Positions 42,228-50,798 of a stretch of 64,000 bases of DNA are shown one piece after another. The DNA lies in contig NZ_CP109487.1 in assembly GCF_036227605.1 (NCBI RefSeq), positions 6,943,501 to 7,007,500 of the forward strand. Reading direction: 5' to 3'. The DNA is from Streptomyces sp. NBC_01439 (GTDB taxonomy: Bacteria > Actinomycetota > Actinomycetes > Streptomycetales > Streptomycetaceae). Positions within the stretch are counted from its first letter, which is position 1; the number at the start of each line of letters is the position of its first letter. Made by a program: the position numbers and the translations under genes. The notes under the pieces were generated by a model. That model made no database searches, was not told the DNA's origin, and worked only from the letters and a program-made list of their open reading frames with translations.

Positions 42228-44189
42228 ATGACGGCCGAACTGGTCCGGGGGCAGAACCACCCCGTGTCCCAGAGTCGGGTGGAGATCAGGGTTTCGGCGG
42301 GCACGCCCGTGCTCGCCCTGGCCTCTCTCGCCGACGAGCAGGGCCGGTTCGCCGGCAACGGGACACTCGCCCACCCGGGCGCCAGGTCCCTTCCCGGCGT
42401 CGAATCGCCGGGCGAGCTCGCCGAGCGGCACACCTTCGCCGTTGACCTCGACGAGGTCGCGGCGGACGTCCACCGGCTCGGCGTACTCCTCGTCCTCCCG
42501 CCCGGCGGCCCGGTCCGCTTCGGCGCGGTACCGGCCTCCTACGTGGCCGTGGCCGACCCGGACGGCGGCGAGCTCGCCGGCTACACCCTGACGGGGCTCG
42601 ACGCCGAGACGGCCGTCGTCGCCCTGGAGCTGTACCGGCGCCAGGGTGCCTGGAAGGTCCGCGCCGTGGGCCAGGGCTACGCCGAGGGCCTCGGCGCCCT
42701 GCTCGCCGACGGCGGGCTGTCCGCCCCGGCCGCCGCGGAGCTGGCAGCCGCCGTGCTTGGCACGACCCCGCGCACCGCGGGGGCCGACGCCACCCTGGCG
42801 ACCATGCCGACCCACGTCGGCGACCTGTGCGCCCCGCAGACCCCGCCGCAGGCCCCCGCGCCCGCCCCCGAACCGCCGGACCCCGTTCCGGTCACCGGAC
42901 ACCCGTACGCCGGTGCGCCCGGACCAGCGTCCGGTGGCGACACCGCGGGCTCCCCGCCCACCATCAGCTACGCCCACCCGCGCCGCCGCCGCACCAGTGC
43001 CGAGCCGCCCGAGCCCGCGCCGCGGGCCGCCGCACCGGAGGAACCCGGACAGCACCCGCGGCCCGTCGCCGGCGACGCCAGCGGCTGGTCCATGGAGGAG
43101 CGGCTCTACAACCAGGTCTGGGGGATGTTCGAGGACCTGGCCCGCACGGTCGCCGCCTACCGCAGCGCCGTCGAGTTCGCCGACTCCCGCATGGACCGCG
43201 AGCTCGACGAGGCTCTGTCCGACCCGCGCCACCGCCTCGGCGGCTCCGGGAACGCGGCCCGCGACACCGCGCGGGCCCGCCGCGACGAGCTCGTCGCCCA
43301 GGCCCAAGCCGTCCTCGACCGGGACCTGGCCCAGCTGATCGCCGAGTCGGAGGTGGTCGAGCCCGCACTGCCGGCCGCGTACGCCCGCTGGGACAACCCC
43401 GTCTGGCACGGTCACCGCGCGCCCGAGGAGAGCCCGCTGGCCCTGCGCCTGGGGGACCTGCACCTGCCCGAGCGGCCCGATCTGCGCGTCCCCATGCTGA
43501 CCCGGGTCCCGCTGGAGCGCGGGCTCTGGATCGACAACGGCCGCACCGGATCCGAGGCCGCGATGACCATGGACACCGACCGGTTGCGCCGGGCCGCCAT
43601 GGACATGGCCGTCGCCTTGGCGGTCCGCTTGCTCGCCGTCCATCCCGCGGACCGGTTCTCCGTGCACGTCATCGATGCGGCCGGGGCCGGAACCGCCTCC
43701 CTGGCGCCGCTCGTACGCGCCGGGGTGCTGGCCGGCCCGCCCGCCGCCGGGGCCACCGGGGTCACCCAGACCCTGGCGCTGCTGACCCGACGGGTGGACC
43801 TCGTACAGATGGCGCTGCGGGCCGGCGCCCCCGAGGACCTGCCGCCGGACGTGGACACGTCCGACCAGCTGCTGATCGTGCACGACTTCCCGCACGGCTT
43901 CGACGACCGCGCCGTCACTCAGCTGCGCTACCTCGCCGACGAGGGCGCGGCGGTCGGCGTGCACCTGCTGATGGTCGCGGACCGCGACGAGGCTTCGGCC
44001 TACGGGCCGCTGCTCGATCCATTGTGGCGCTCCCTGATGCGGCTCTCGCCGGTGCCCGACAACCACCTCGCCGACCCCTGGGTCCATCACGCCTGGACCT
44101 TCGAACCGGACCTGCCCCCGCAGGGCAGCAGGGTCCTCGACCAGGCACTGGACCGGGTGGCGGAGGCCCGGCGCACTACCCGTCCGTGA
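42228..44189 (+). CDS. TerD-like domain fused to FtsK-like ATPase-type C-terminal domain
   Basis: 653 residues. Residues ~1-165 are a TerD-like fold (HTFAVDLDEVAADVHRLGVLLVL, YVAVADPDGGELAGYTLTGL) without the acidic calcium block. A Pro/Ala-rich linker follows. Residues ~280-645 hold a helical region and a domain with LLIVHDFPHGFDDRAVTQL, a Walker-B/sensor-like strand, and AVGVHLLMVADRDEA, reminiscent of FtsK/SpoIIIE-type ATPases. No intact Walker A was found (VIDAAGAGTASLAPL stands in its place), so it is probably inactive or a scaffold. Likely acts with the TerD upstream. Confidence 0.7.
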   Translation: MTAELVRGQNHPVSQSRVEIRVSAGTPVLALASLADEQGRFAGNGTLAHPGARSLPGVESPGELAERHTFAVDLDEVAADVHRLGVLLVLPPGGPVRFGAVPASYVAVADPDGGELAGYTLTGLDAETAVVALELYRRQGAWKVRAVGQGYAEGLGALLADGGLSAPAAAELAAAVLGTTPRTAGADATLATMPTHVGDLCAPQTPPQAPAPAPEPPDPVPVTGHPYAGAPGPASGGDTAGSPPTISYAHPRRRRTSAEPPEPAPRAAAPEEPGQHPRPVAGDASGWSMEERLYNQVWGMFEDLARTVAAYRSAVEFADSRMDRELDEALSDPRHRLGGSGNAARDTARARRDELVAQAQAVLDRDLAQLIAESEVVEPALPAAYARWDNPVWHGHRAPEESPLALRLGDLHLPERPDLRVPMLTRVPLERGLWIDNGRTGSEAAMTMDTDRLRRAAMDMAVALAVRLLAVHPADRFSVHVIDAAGAGTASLAPLVRAGVLAGPPAAGATGVTQTLALLTRRVDLVQMALRAGAPEDLPPDVDTSDQLLIVHDFPHGFDDRAVTQLRYLADEGAAVGVHLLMVADRDEASAYGPLLDPLWRSLMRLSPVPDNHLADPWVHHAWTFEPDLPPQGSRVLDQALDRVAEARRTTRP

Positions 44190-44242
44190 CCATTCTTTGG
44201 TGTTCCCTTTACCTTTACCGCTTCCGGCGGGTAAGCTCGTAC

Positions 44243-44386
44243 GTGCGGAGGGGAGTATTCCTGCTTTCCTGCTACGACGTACCCGTCAATACGGACCACT
44301 GCGGCCACACGTGCGCAGTCGGTCCCGGGGCGTCGGCCCACGGCCTCCAGGCCGTCCGGGTGGAAGAGACCTCCGGCAGCGATGAC
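44243..44386 (+). promoter_or_regulatory. yybP-ykoY manganese riboswitch
   Basis: The 5' leader of the TerC gene has the yybP-ykoY pattern: GGAGGGGAGTA near 44247, CCCGTCAATACGG near 44283 and the closing GAGACCTCCGGCAGC near 44366-44380. CGGAGG at the 5' end pairs with CCTCCG at the 3' end to form P1. The class binds Mn2+ and controls manganese exporters, including TerC/Alx-family genes, which is the gene it precedes. Confidence 0.88.
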
Positions 44387-44427
44387 GCTGACGAAGTGCT
44401 GAGCCATCCGCCGGAGGCGTGTTCACC

Positions 44428-45411
44428 ATGGAAGTTTCCTGGGCCCTTTGGGTCGCGACCATTCTTGGTCTGTCCCTCCTCATCGGTGCCGATTTCTTGA
44501 TCGGCCGCAAGCCGCACGACGTGTCGATCAAGGAGGCCGGCACCTGGACGGTCGTCTGGATCGTCCTCGCCGCACTCTTCGGCCTCGGCCTGTGGTTCTT
44601 CGGCAACCCCCAGGCGTCCCAGGAGTTCTTCGCGGGCTTCATCACCGAGAAGTCGCTGAGCGTCGACAACCTCTTCGTCTTCGTCCTGATCATGGCGAAG
44701 TTCGCGGTGCCGTCCCACCTCCAGCAGCGCGTGCTGCTCATCGGCGTTCTGATCGCCCTGGTCCTGCGCGCGGTCTTCATCGCCGCCGGCGCCGCGATCA
44801 TCGCCAGCTTCTCCTGGGTCTTCTACATCTTCGGCGCGTTCCTGATCTACACCGCTTGGAAGCTGATCCAGGAGGCCCGCAAGGACGAGGACGACGAGGA
44901 GTTCGAGGAGAACCGTCTCCTCAAGTCCGTCGAGAAGAAGTTCGGCGTCGCCGACCAGTACCACGGCACCAAGCTCTTCATCGTCAACAACGGCAAGCGC
45001 GTGCTGACCCCCCTGATGGTCGTCATGCTCGCCATCGGCACCACCGACGTGCTGTTCGCCCTGGACTCCATCCCGGCGATCTTCGGCCTCACCCAGGACC
45101 CGTACATCGTCTTCACGGCCAACGCCTTCGCCCTCATGGGCCTGCGCCAGCTGTACTTCCTCATCGGCGGCCTGCTGAAGAAGCTGGTCCACCTCAGCTA
45201 CGGCCTCTCCATCATCCTGGGCTTCATCGGCATCAAGCTGGTGCTGCACGCCCTGCACGAGAGCGGCGTCCACGTTCCGGTGATCTCGATCCCGGTCTCC
45301 CTCGGCGTCATCTGCGGTGTCCTGGTCATCACCACGATCACCAGCCTGATCGCCTCCAAGAAGCAGGCGGCGGCCGAGGCCGCCGCCCGCCCGGAGAACG
45401 TCGACGCGTAA
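44428..45411 (+). CDS. TerC family integral membrane protein (probable Mn2+ exporter)
   Basis: 327 residues from the ATG at 44428, ten bases after CCGGAGG; a GTG at 44419 is too close to that site. About nine transmembrane helices. TerC/Alx acidic motifs lie in helices: EKSLSVDNLFVFVLIM near residue 72, and TTDVLFALDSIPAIFG near 205. A charged cytoplasmic loop (KDEDDEEFEENRLLKS) separates the halves. TerC/Alx proteins export Mn2+; the riboswitch upstream supports that here. Despite the name, tellurite resistance need not be its main job. Confidence 0.93.
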   Translation: MEVSWALWVATILGLSLLIGADFLIGRKPHDVSIKEAGTWTVVWIVLAALFGLGLWFFGNPQASQEFFAGFITEKSLSVDNLFVFVLIMAKFAVPSHLQQRVLLIGVLIALVLRAVFIAAGAAIIASFSWVFYIFGAFLIYTAWKLIQEARKDEDDEEFEENRLLKSVEKKFGVADQYHGTKLFIVNNGKRVLTPLMVVMLAIGTTDVLFALDSIPAIFGLTQDPYIVFTANAFALMGLRQLYFLIGGLLKKLVHLSYGLSIILGFIGIKLVLHALHESGVHVPVISIPVSLGVICGVLVITTITSLIASKKQAAAEAAARPENVDA

Positions 45412-45425
45412 CCGGATCGAAGGAC

Positions 45426-46886
45426 CTAAGCGGGGGCGGCCGTTTCGGCCGCCCCCGTTTCCGTTGCCCGACCCGCGGCCGTCCGCTTCGACACGGCCGC
45501 CGGACCGGTCTCCGGCAGCACCGCGAAACAGACCAGGCTCACCAGGGCGATCCCGGTCAGGTACAGCGCGACGCCCCACGGCGGACCGGAACCGTCCGCC
45601 AGCGCCGTCGCCACGATCGGGGTCAGCGCCCCGCCCAGTACCCCGCCCAGGTTGTAGCCGACGGCCGCGCCCGTGCAGCGGATCCGCGGCGCATACAGCT
45701 CGGGCAGGTACGCGGCCACCACCGAGAACATCGTCACCATGCCCACCAGAGCACCGACGAAGCCCACCGTCATCAGCAGCGGATCGGCCGTCCGCAACAG
45801 CGCCACCAGCGGGAACATCCACACCACGCAGATCGTGCACCCGATCAGGCACAGCGGCCGCCGTCCGTAACGGTCGCCGAGCACCGCGACCACCGGGGTC
45901 ACCAGACCCATCACCGCGACCGCGACCATGATGCAGGCCAGCATCGCCGTGCGGCCCACCGCGAGGTGATCGGCTGCATAGGCGAGGGACCAGGTGGTGA
46001 CCGCGTAGAAGACGGCGTACCCGATCGCGAGCGCCCCGCCGGTCAGCAGGAGCAACCGCCAGTGGCCTCGGAAGACCTCGGCCAGTGGGGCCTCGGCCCG
46101 CCGGTCCGTCGCGGCGAGCGCCCGGAACTGCGGGGTCTCCTCCACCGAGCGGCGCAGCCACAGCCCGGCCAGCGCCAGCACCCCGGCCGCCCAGAACGGC
46201 ACCCGCCACCCCCAGGCGGTGAACTGGGCATCGGTCAGTGACGCGGACAGCCCCAGCATCAGGCCGTTGGCGAGCAGGAAGCCCACCGGCGGGCCCATCT
46301 GCGGGAAGCTCGACCACAGTCCGCGCCGCTGCTCAGGGGCGTGTTCGGCGGTCAGCAGGACGGCGCCGCCCCACTCCCCGCCCAGTCCGAGGCCCTGCAG
46401 GAAGCGCAGCAGGAGCAGGAGTACCGGCGCGGCCGTGCCGATCGAGCCATACGAGGGCACGCAGCCGACGGCCACCGTGGCGAGGCCGGTGAGCAGGAGG
46501 GAGGCGAGCAGCACCGGGCGCCTGCCGTAGCGGTCGCCGATGTGGCCGAAGACCACCGAGCCGAGCGGGCGGGCCAGGAAGCCGACGCCGAAGGTGCCGA
46601 AGGCGGCGAGGGTACCGGCGAGCGGGGAGAAGGAGGGGAAGAAGAGCGGGCCGAGCACGAGGGCGGCGGCCGTCCCGTACACGAAGAAGTCGTAGAACTC
46701 GATCGCCGTCCCGGCGAGCGAGGCCGTGGCCAGGCGCAGCATGCCGGGCCCGGCGGAGTCGTCGGCCACGGCGGGCGGGGGCTCCGGCCGCGTGGCGGAG
46801 GAAGGCACGGAGGGAGGTGCGGGGGAAGGGGTGGGGGAGGCCTCGGGGGCGGCGGAGGCCAGGGGCGGGGACGGGTCGTGTGGCAT
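45426..46886 (-). CDS. MHS family MFS transporter (metabolite:H+ symporter)
   Basis: 486 residues from the ATG at 46886. A Pro/Ala/Ser-rich N-terminal ~50 residues precede twelve helices. ASLAGTAIEFYDFFVYGTAAALVLGPLFF and FGHIGDRYGRRPVLL are diagnostic of the MHS (ProP/ShiA/KgtP-like) subfamily; QGLGLGGEWGGAVLL follows. Probably imports an organic acid or osmolyte with protons. The stop lies in the hairpin shared with terC. Confidence 0.9.
   Translation of the reverse strand: MPHDPSPPLASAAPEASPTPSPAPPSVPSSATRPEPPPAVADDSAGPGMLRLATASLAGTAIEFYDFFVYGTAAALVLGPLFFPSFSPLAGTLAAFGTFGVGFLARPLGSVVFGHIGDRYGRRPVLLASLLLTGLATVAVGCVPSYGSIGTAAPVLLLLLRFLQGLGLGGEWGGAVLLTAEHAPEQRRGLWSSFPQMGPPVGFLLANGLMLGLSASLTDAQFTAWGWRVPFWAAGVLALAGLWLRRSVEETPQFRALAATDRRAEAPLAEVFRGHWRLLLLTGGALAIGYAVFYAVTTWSLAYAADHLAVGRTAMLACIMVAVAVMGLVTPVVAVLGDRYGRRPLCLIGCTICVVWMFPLVALLRTADPLLMTVGFVGALVGMVTMFSVVAAYLPELYAPRIRCTGAAVGYNLGGVLGGALTPIVATALADGSGPPWGVALYLTGIALVSLVCFAVLPETGPAAVSKRTAAGRATETGAAETAAPA
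45431..45457. terminator. bidirectional terminator between terC and the MHS gene
   Basis: CGGGGGCGGCCG and CGGCCGCCCCCG pair perfectly around TTT. The stem lies within the last codons of the minus-strand transporter gene. Confidence 0.88.
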
Positions 46887-46985
46887 GCCGCACCAGATAC
46901 CCGTTCCCCGCCGCTCAGGGCGTGGGTTCGGCCGCAAGCGACCGGAAGGAGTGCGTCGCGCCGGGAAGTTGGCGCGTTGCGGTGC

Positions 46986-47182
46986 CTACCAGCCCCGCTC
47001 GCGCCATTCGGCCAGGTGCGGGCGCTCGGCGCCGAGGGCGGTGTCGTTGCCGTGGCCCGGGTAGACCCAGGTCTCGTCCGGCAGCTGCTCGAAGAGCTTG
47101 TGCTGCACGTCGTCGATCAGGCTCGCGAAGGCCTTCGGGTCGTCGTGGGTGTTGCCCACGCCGCCCGGGAAGAGGCGGGGGC
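46986..47182 (-). pseudogene. MBL-fold metallo-hydrolase, 3' stub cut by the integrated element
   Basis: The last ~64 codons of an MBL-fold hydrolase: LFPGGVGNTHDDP, then DETWVYPGHGNDTALGAERPHLAEW, including the metal-binding His of PGHG. Upstream of LFPGG the reading changes to unrelated sequence (LYSPR), where intact proteins continue with the metal-binding GD(S/T) segment. No proper start remains. The 5' part should lie at the far end of the element, outside the window. In other Streptomyces a hydrolase of this type lies between the MFS gene and uvrA (recall). Confidence 0.85.
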
Positions 47183-47235
47183 TGTAGAGACCAACACCTA
47201 TGCCACCGTTGCCGGTTAAGATCGGCACGAAATTG
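47165..47235. other. candidate attL of the integrated element
   Basis: Hydrolase-coding sequence (CGCCGCCCGGGAAGAG on the plus strand) gives way near 47,175-47,182 to element DNA of visibly different composition. The crossover dinucleotide cannot be fixed without attR or an empty site. Confidence 0.6.
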
Positions 47236-47291
47236 CCCCGGCGGTGCGTCAACACCCCGGGGCGTGATCAGACCTGATGAGAGGTGCTGAC

Positions 47292-48575
47292 ATGGATGAC
47301 TCTATGCCGCCCGCCAAACGGAAGCGGCGGACGCCGGCAGAGACCGAAGCGGCATTTCGGGCGCATGTGGCGTTCCTGGGCGGCACGGTGGTCGGCGAGT
47401 ACGTAAAAGCGTCGGTCCCCGTGAGGTGCATCTGCGTCAACGGCCACCGGTGCGCTCCGCGACCGAGAGGCGTCCTGAGTGGACAAGGGCTCTGTACGGC
47501 ATGTGTCGGTCATAGCTCAGCAAGTGCGGAGCGTAAGTTTCAGGCACATGTGGGGGAACTGGGTGGGGTACTCGTCGGAAAGTACGTGAACAGCTACACC
47601 CCCGTGGAGCTGCTGTGCGCCCGAGGACACCGCTGCTCTCCCCGGCCACACGGCGTCCTGAGCGGCCAAGGAATCTGCCGCACCTGTGTTGGTCGCGACC
47701 CCGTTGACACTGAACGCCGGTTTTATGCTCACGTCGCTGAGCTTAGAGGCACCGTGGTCGGGGCGTACGTGAACAGATGCACCCCCGTGGAGTTGCTGTG
47801 CGCCCGAGGGCACCGCTGCTCGCCACGTCCGGACGGTGTCTTGCGGGGGCAGGGGCTCTGTACCACTTGCGTTGGCCACGATTCCGCCGAGGCGGAGCGC
47901 CGGTTCCGCGCTCGCGTCGCTGAGCTGGGAGGCACCGTAGTCGGGGCGTACGTGAACAGTAAGACGCCGGTGGGGCTGCACTGCTCAAGCGGGCACGCAC
48001 TCTCGGTTAAGCCGGAAGGCATTCTGAAGGGCAACGGGCTTTGTCGAGTCTGCGGGGGAAGCTGCCCGGTCGAAAACGAGCGCCGGTTCCGCGCTCGCGT
48101 CGCTGAGCTGGGAGGCACCGTAGTCGGGACGTACGTGAACAGTCGCACCCCGGTAGAAGTCAGGTGCCGCCTGGGACACGTCGGCTACCCCAATTCAGAC
48201 AGCCTTGTCGCGGGCAATGGACTCTGTGCGTCATGTGCGGGGATGACGTGGGACGTGGTCTATGTCGTGACTGACCCGAAGATGAGTGTCGTAAAGATCG
48301 GCGTCACCTCCGGGGACCCTAAGGGCCGGCTCAGGAAGCACCGGCATGCGTACGGCCTGTCCGAAGTCGTTCGACTACACGTAGCGCTGCCTGACGGTGT
48401 GGCTAAGGCGTTGGAGGCCAGCACGCTCCGCGCACTCGCGGAGGCCGGACACAAGCCCGTGTGGGGTCGGGAGTATTTCGGCCCCGGGGCGCTTTCTGTG
48501 GTGCTCCGTCAGATCGACGAAGGGGTGTTCAACGCGTCTCAGGCCTCACGGAGGACTGACGAACCATGCAACTGA
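47292..48575 (+). CDS. five zinc-ligand repeats plus GIY-YIG-like nuclease domain, coupled to the integrase
   Basis: 427 residues from the ATG at 47292, behind GAGAGGTG; an ATG at 47277 has no ribosome site. Residues ~15-318 are five repeats of about 61 residues, each with ELGGTVVGAYVN, TPV and ligands C-x3-H-x15-C-x2-C (as in LLCARGH ... GLCTTC). Residues ~320-405 look like a GIY-YIG (T5orf172-type) domain: VVYVVTD, VKIGVTSG, GRLRKH with the likely catalytic Arg, and a Glu in GREYF. The repeats should bind zinc and probably DNA. The last ten bases overlap the integrase start, so the two are translated together. Base composition is visibly less GC-rich than the host genes. No function is known to me; a homing or element-maintenance nuclease is possible. 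Confidence 0.8.
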   Translation: MDDSMPPAKRKRRTPAETEAAFRAHVAFLGGTVVGEYVKASVPVRCICVNGHRCAPRPRGVLSGQGLCTACVGHSSASAERKFQAHVGELGGVLVGKYVNSYTPVELLCARGHRCSPRPHGVLSGQGICRTCVGRDPVDTERRFYAHVAELRGTVVGAYVNRCTPVELLCARGHRCSPRPDGVLRGQGLCTTCVGHDSAEAERRFRARVAELGGTVVGAYVNSKTPVGLHCSSGHALSVKPEGILKGNGLCRVCGGSCPVENERRFRARVAELGGTVVGTYVNSRTPVEVRCRLGHVGYPNSDSLVAGNGLCASCAGMTWDVVYVVTDPKMSVVKIGVTSGDPKGRLRKHRHAYGLSEVVRLHVALPDGVAKALEASTLRALAEAGHKPVWGREYFGPGALSVVLRQIDEGVFNASQASRRTDEPCN

Positions 48576-50065
48576 CCTTGCCGATCCGCACGCTCGCCAT
48601 CCTTTACGCCCGGATCTCTTCAGACCCGGGGGACAAGCGCCGTGGTGTGAAGCGACAGATGGATGACCTTGAAGCCTTCGCCGGGGAGAACGGGTGGCAG
48701 GTAGCTGGCCGGTTTGTAGAGAACGACGTCAGCGCCCACTCCGGTGAGGAACGCCCCGAGTACAACGCAGCAATGGCGGCCGTCATCGCTGCTGCCGAGG
48801 ACCCCACCGTTCGCGCGGTGCTGGTTGGCTACCACACATCCCGCGTGTGGCGCCGAAGGGTAGAACGAGCATCTGCAATCGAAGCCCTAAGGCGGGCCGG
48901 GTGCTGGGTGGCGCTGGAGCGCGGCGGCCTGTTCAACATGGCGAAGGCCAGCGACCGCAGCCAGCTTGCGAACCTCGGTGAGTCCGATACTGCCGAGTCT
49001 GAGGTGAAGTCGGAGCGCGTCGCCCGGGCCGCGCTGGAGCGTGCCCAGGAGGGCAGGGCGAATGGGCCGGTGGCGTACGGGTGGAGGCGTCAGTACGAGT
49101 ACGACGCCCGCGGCCAGGTCGACGGGTTCCATGATGTCGAGGACCCCGAACAGGCTGCTGTCGTCCGTGACATCGTCACCCGGCTGCTGTCCGGGGCGAG
49201 CCTGATCGGGATCACGGCGGACCTGAATGAGCGCGGGGTGCCGGCGCCCGGGGCGGGGATGCGGCTGAAGCGGCGGGCGGTCGGGCAGAACGAGGAGGGG
49301 TCGCTGTGGAACAAGACCAGCGTGAAGAAGCTCGCGTTGCGCCCGGGGAATGTGGGGATCCGCGTTCACCTGGGCGTGGAGTACAAGGCGGCGTGGCCGG
49401 CGCTCATCACGGACGAGCAGTACGCGCAGCTCCGGAACCTGTTCGCGGAGCGGGCCGTCGTACGTGAGCTGCCGGGGGCGCGGAAACACCTGCTGACGTG
49501 GGGCCAGGTCGCGACGTGCGGGCCGTGCGGATCGGTCCTCCGGGTCGCCCTGAAGGGGAACGCGACGCGCGGCCGGAAGCAGTCGACGTACGTCTGCGAC
49601 GCGAGCGGTTGCGTCGGCCGGAATGAGGAAGCCCTCGACAAGTACGTCGGCACGGTGGTGGTGAAGCTGCTGTCAAAGCCTGCGGCGGCCGACGTGTTCC
49701 GCGGTGACGACTCGGCGGCCTTGGCGGCCCTGGAGCGGGCGGAGGGGTTGAAGGCCCGGCAGGAGGCGGCGGCGGACGACTACGCGGACGGGATCATTAC
49801 CCGCGAGCAGCTACGACGGATCACGGCGAAGCTGGCGAAGCAGATCACGGACGCGCAGAACGAGGCGCGCAGGTTGCGGCCGGCCTTCGACCTCGACGCG
49901 TTCAAAGGCCTCGTAGGGCCGGGGTCCGAGGAGGCGTGGAAGGCACTCCTGGTGTCGCAGAAGCGGCGGGTCCTGGACGGCCTCGGGCTGCGCCTGACGG
50001 TGCAACCGGTCGCGCGGCGCGGTCCGGGGTTCGATAAGACCACCATTGACCTGGAGTGGTCGTGA
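48566..50065 (+). CDS. int: large serine recombinase (integrase)
   Basis: 499 residues. The resolvase domain opens with LAILYARISSDPGDKRRGVKRQ (catalytic Ser in RIS) and VGYHTSRVWRR. The recombinase domain follows at ~165-290 (ANGPVAYGWRR, LNERGVPAPGAG), then a zinc ribbon (CGPCGS ... CDASGC) near 315-350 and a coiled coil (~380-440). This is the phiC31/R4 class, which integrates phage DNA at short att sites without host factors. It lies about 1.4 kb from the hydrolase/element junction. Start overlaps the upstream gene by ten bases. Confidence 0.96.
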   Translation: MQLTLPIRTLAILYARISSDPGDKRRGVKRQMDDLEAFAGENGWQVAGRFVENDVSAHSGEERPEYNAAMAAVIAAAEDPTVRAVLVGYHTSRVWRRRVERASAIEALRRAGCWVALERGGLFNMAKASDRSQLANLGESDTAESEVKSERVARAALERAQEGRANGPVAYGWRRQYEYDARGQVDGFHDVEDPEQAAVVRDIVTRLLSGASLIGITADLNERGVPAPGAGMRLKRRAVGQNEEGSLWNKTSVKKLALRPGNVGIRVHLGVEYKAAWPALITDEQYAQLRNLFAERAVVRELPGARKHLLTWGQVATCGPCGSVLRVALKGNATRGRKQSTYVCDASGCVGRNEEALDKYVGTVVVKLLSKPAAADVFRGDDSAALAALERAEGLKARQEAAADDYADGIITREQLRRITAKLAKQITDAQNEARRLRPAFDLDAFKGLVGPGSEEAWKALLVSQKRRVLDGLGLRLTVQPVARRGPGFDKTTIDLEWS

Positions 50066-50092
50066 CGGCCGACAGGGTGTGACACGCGTGCG

Positions 50093-50126
50093 GAAGCGGC
50101 TCCGGGGGTATCCCCGGGGCCGCTTC
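50093..50126. terminator. bidirectional terminator between int and repressor
   Basis: GAAGCGGCTCCGGGG pairs with CCCCGGGGCCGCTTC around TA, in the gap between two convergent genes. Confidence 0.85.
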
Positions 50127-50195
50127 GGCGTTGTCGGGGCCGCAGAGGGCGCGTGAGGCCTGCCGGCGTCGGCGGCGATATAGGCGGCGGGGTGG

Positions 50196-50705
50196 TCAGA
50201 GCTGCCCGCGCATCCGGCGGGCCATCTCTTCGAGCTGCGCGGCGAACGCCTCGTTGGCGGCGTTCTGCTCGTCCTCGCTGCGCTCTGCCAGGTGTCCGCG
50301 GCGGCCGTGGACCTGCCACTTCATGTCCTGGACTGAAATCTCCGTGCCGTACGCGTGGGCGTCCATGCCGGGGAGCGGCTGCTCGCCGCGGACCCACGCG
50401 CGGACGGTGTTCGCGGACTCGACTCGGTTCGGCGTGACCTGGCACGGCCGGTCATCGAGCGGGACCAGTAGGTGCAGCGGGCTCATGTCGAGTGCGACCG
50501 CGAGGGCGAACACCTCGGCGACGCCGACGTTCTGCCGGTAGCCAGCTTCGAGCTTGACCACGGTCCCCCGCTCCCACGGCAGGCCGACGGCCTGGAGCCG
50601 CTGCGCGAGCTGCTCGGCGGTGAGGTCGCGGCGCTTGCGCACCTCGCGGACGCGGCGAGCGACGGTCGCGACTGGTCCATCTGGGGGAGATGCCTCGTGT
50701 TCCAT
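50196..50705 (-). CDS. Xre-type HTH regulator, probable phage repressor
   Basis: 169 residues. An HTH at ~10-70: VATVARRVREVRKRRDLTAEQLAQRL, with the recognition-helix region LPWERGTVVKLEAGYRQNVG. The C terminus is helical and charged, and has no visible LexA-type protease residues. It is divergent from a small Cro-like gene, with repeated operator-like sites between, the usual layout of a lysogeny switch. The ATG sits six bases after TAGGGT, so its message is probably leaderless. Confidence 0.85.
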   Translation of the reverse strand: MEHEASPPDGPVATVARRVREVRKRRDLTAEQLAQRLQAVGLPWERGTVVKLEAGYRQNVGVAEVFALAVALDMSPLHLLVPLDDRPCQVTPNRVESANTVRAWVRGEQPLPGMDAHAYGTEISVQDMKWQVHGRRGHLAERSEDEQNAANEAFAAQLEEMARRMRGQL

Positions 50706-50711
50706 GAGGGA

Positions 50712-50740
50712 ACCCTATTGATCACTTGCGGAACGCTCAA
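50712..50740 (-). promoter_or_regulatory. repressor promoter, probably leaderless
   Basis: Reading the minus strand: TTGAGC (50740-50735), a 17-base spacer, TAGGGT (50717-50712), then six bases to the repressor ATG. Operator copy 1 covers the -35 and part of the spacer, so the product could repress itself. Confidence 0.65.
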
Positions 50741-50798
50741 CCGGTGTGTACGTTGCGGATCACTCAAGTTCCACCATGGAACTTTAAGGATCGTTCAG
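50726..50798. promoter_or_regulatory. three operator-like repeats and a palindrome in the lysogeny switch
   Basis: TTGCGGAACGCTCAA (50726-50740) and TTGCGGATCACTCAA (50753-50767) share 12 of 15 bases; a weaker copy, TTAAGGATCGTTCAG, is at 50784-50798. Between the last two lies the perfect palindrome AAGTTCCA-CCA-TGGAACTT (50766-50784). Likely binding sites for the two flanking HTH proteins. Confidence 0.6.

Noticed and set aside
47165..47235. A tRNA gene as the integration target
   Set aside because: No tRNA sequence at the junction; the host side is the MBL-fold coding region.
50153..50541. Plus-strand frames opposite the repressor
   Set aside because: They lie antisense to a clear HTH protein and have no domain or start signal.
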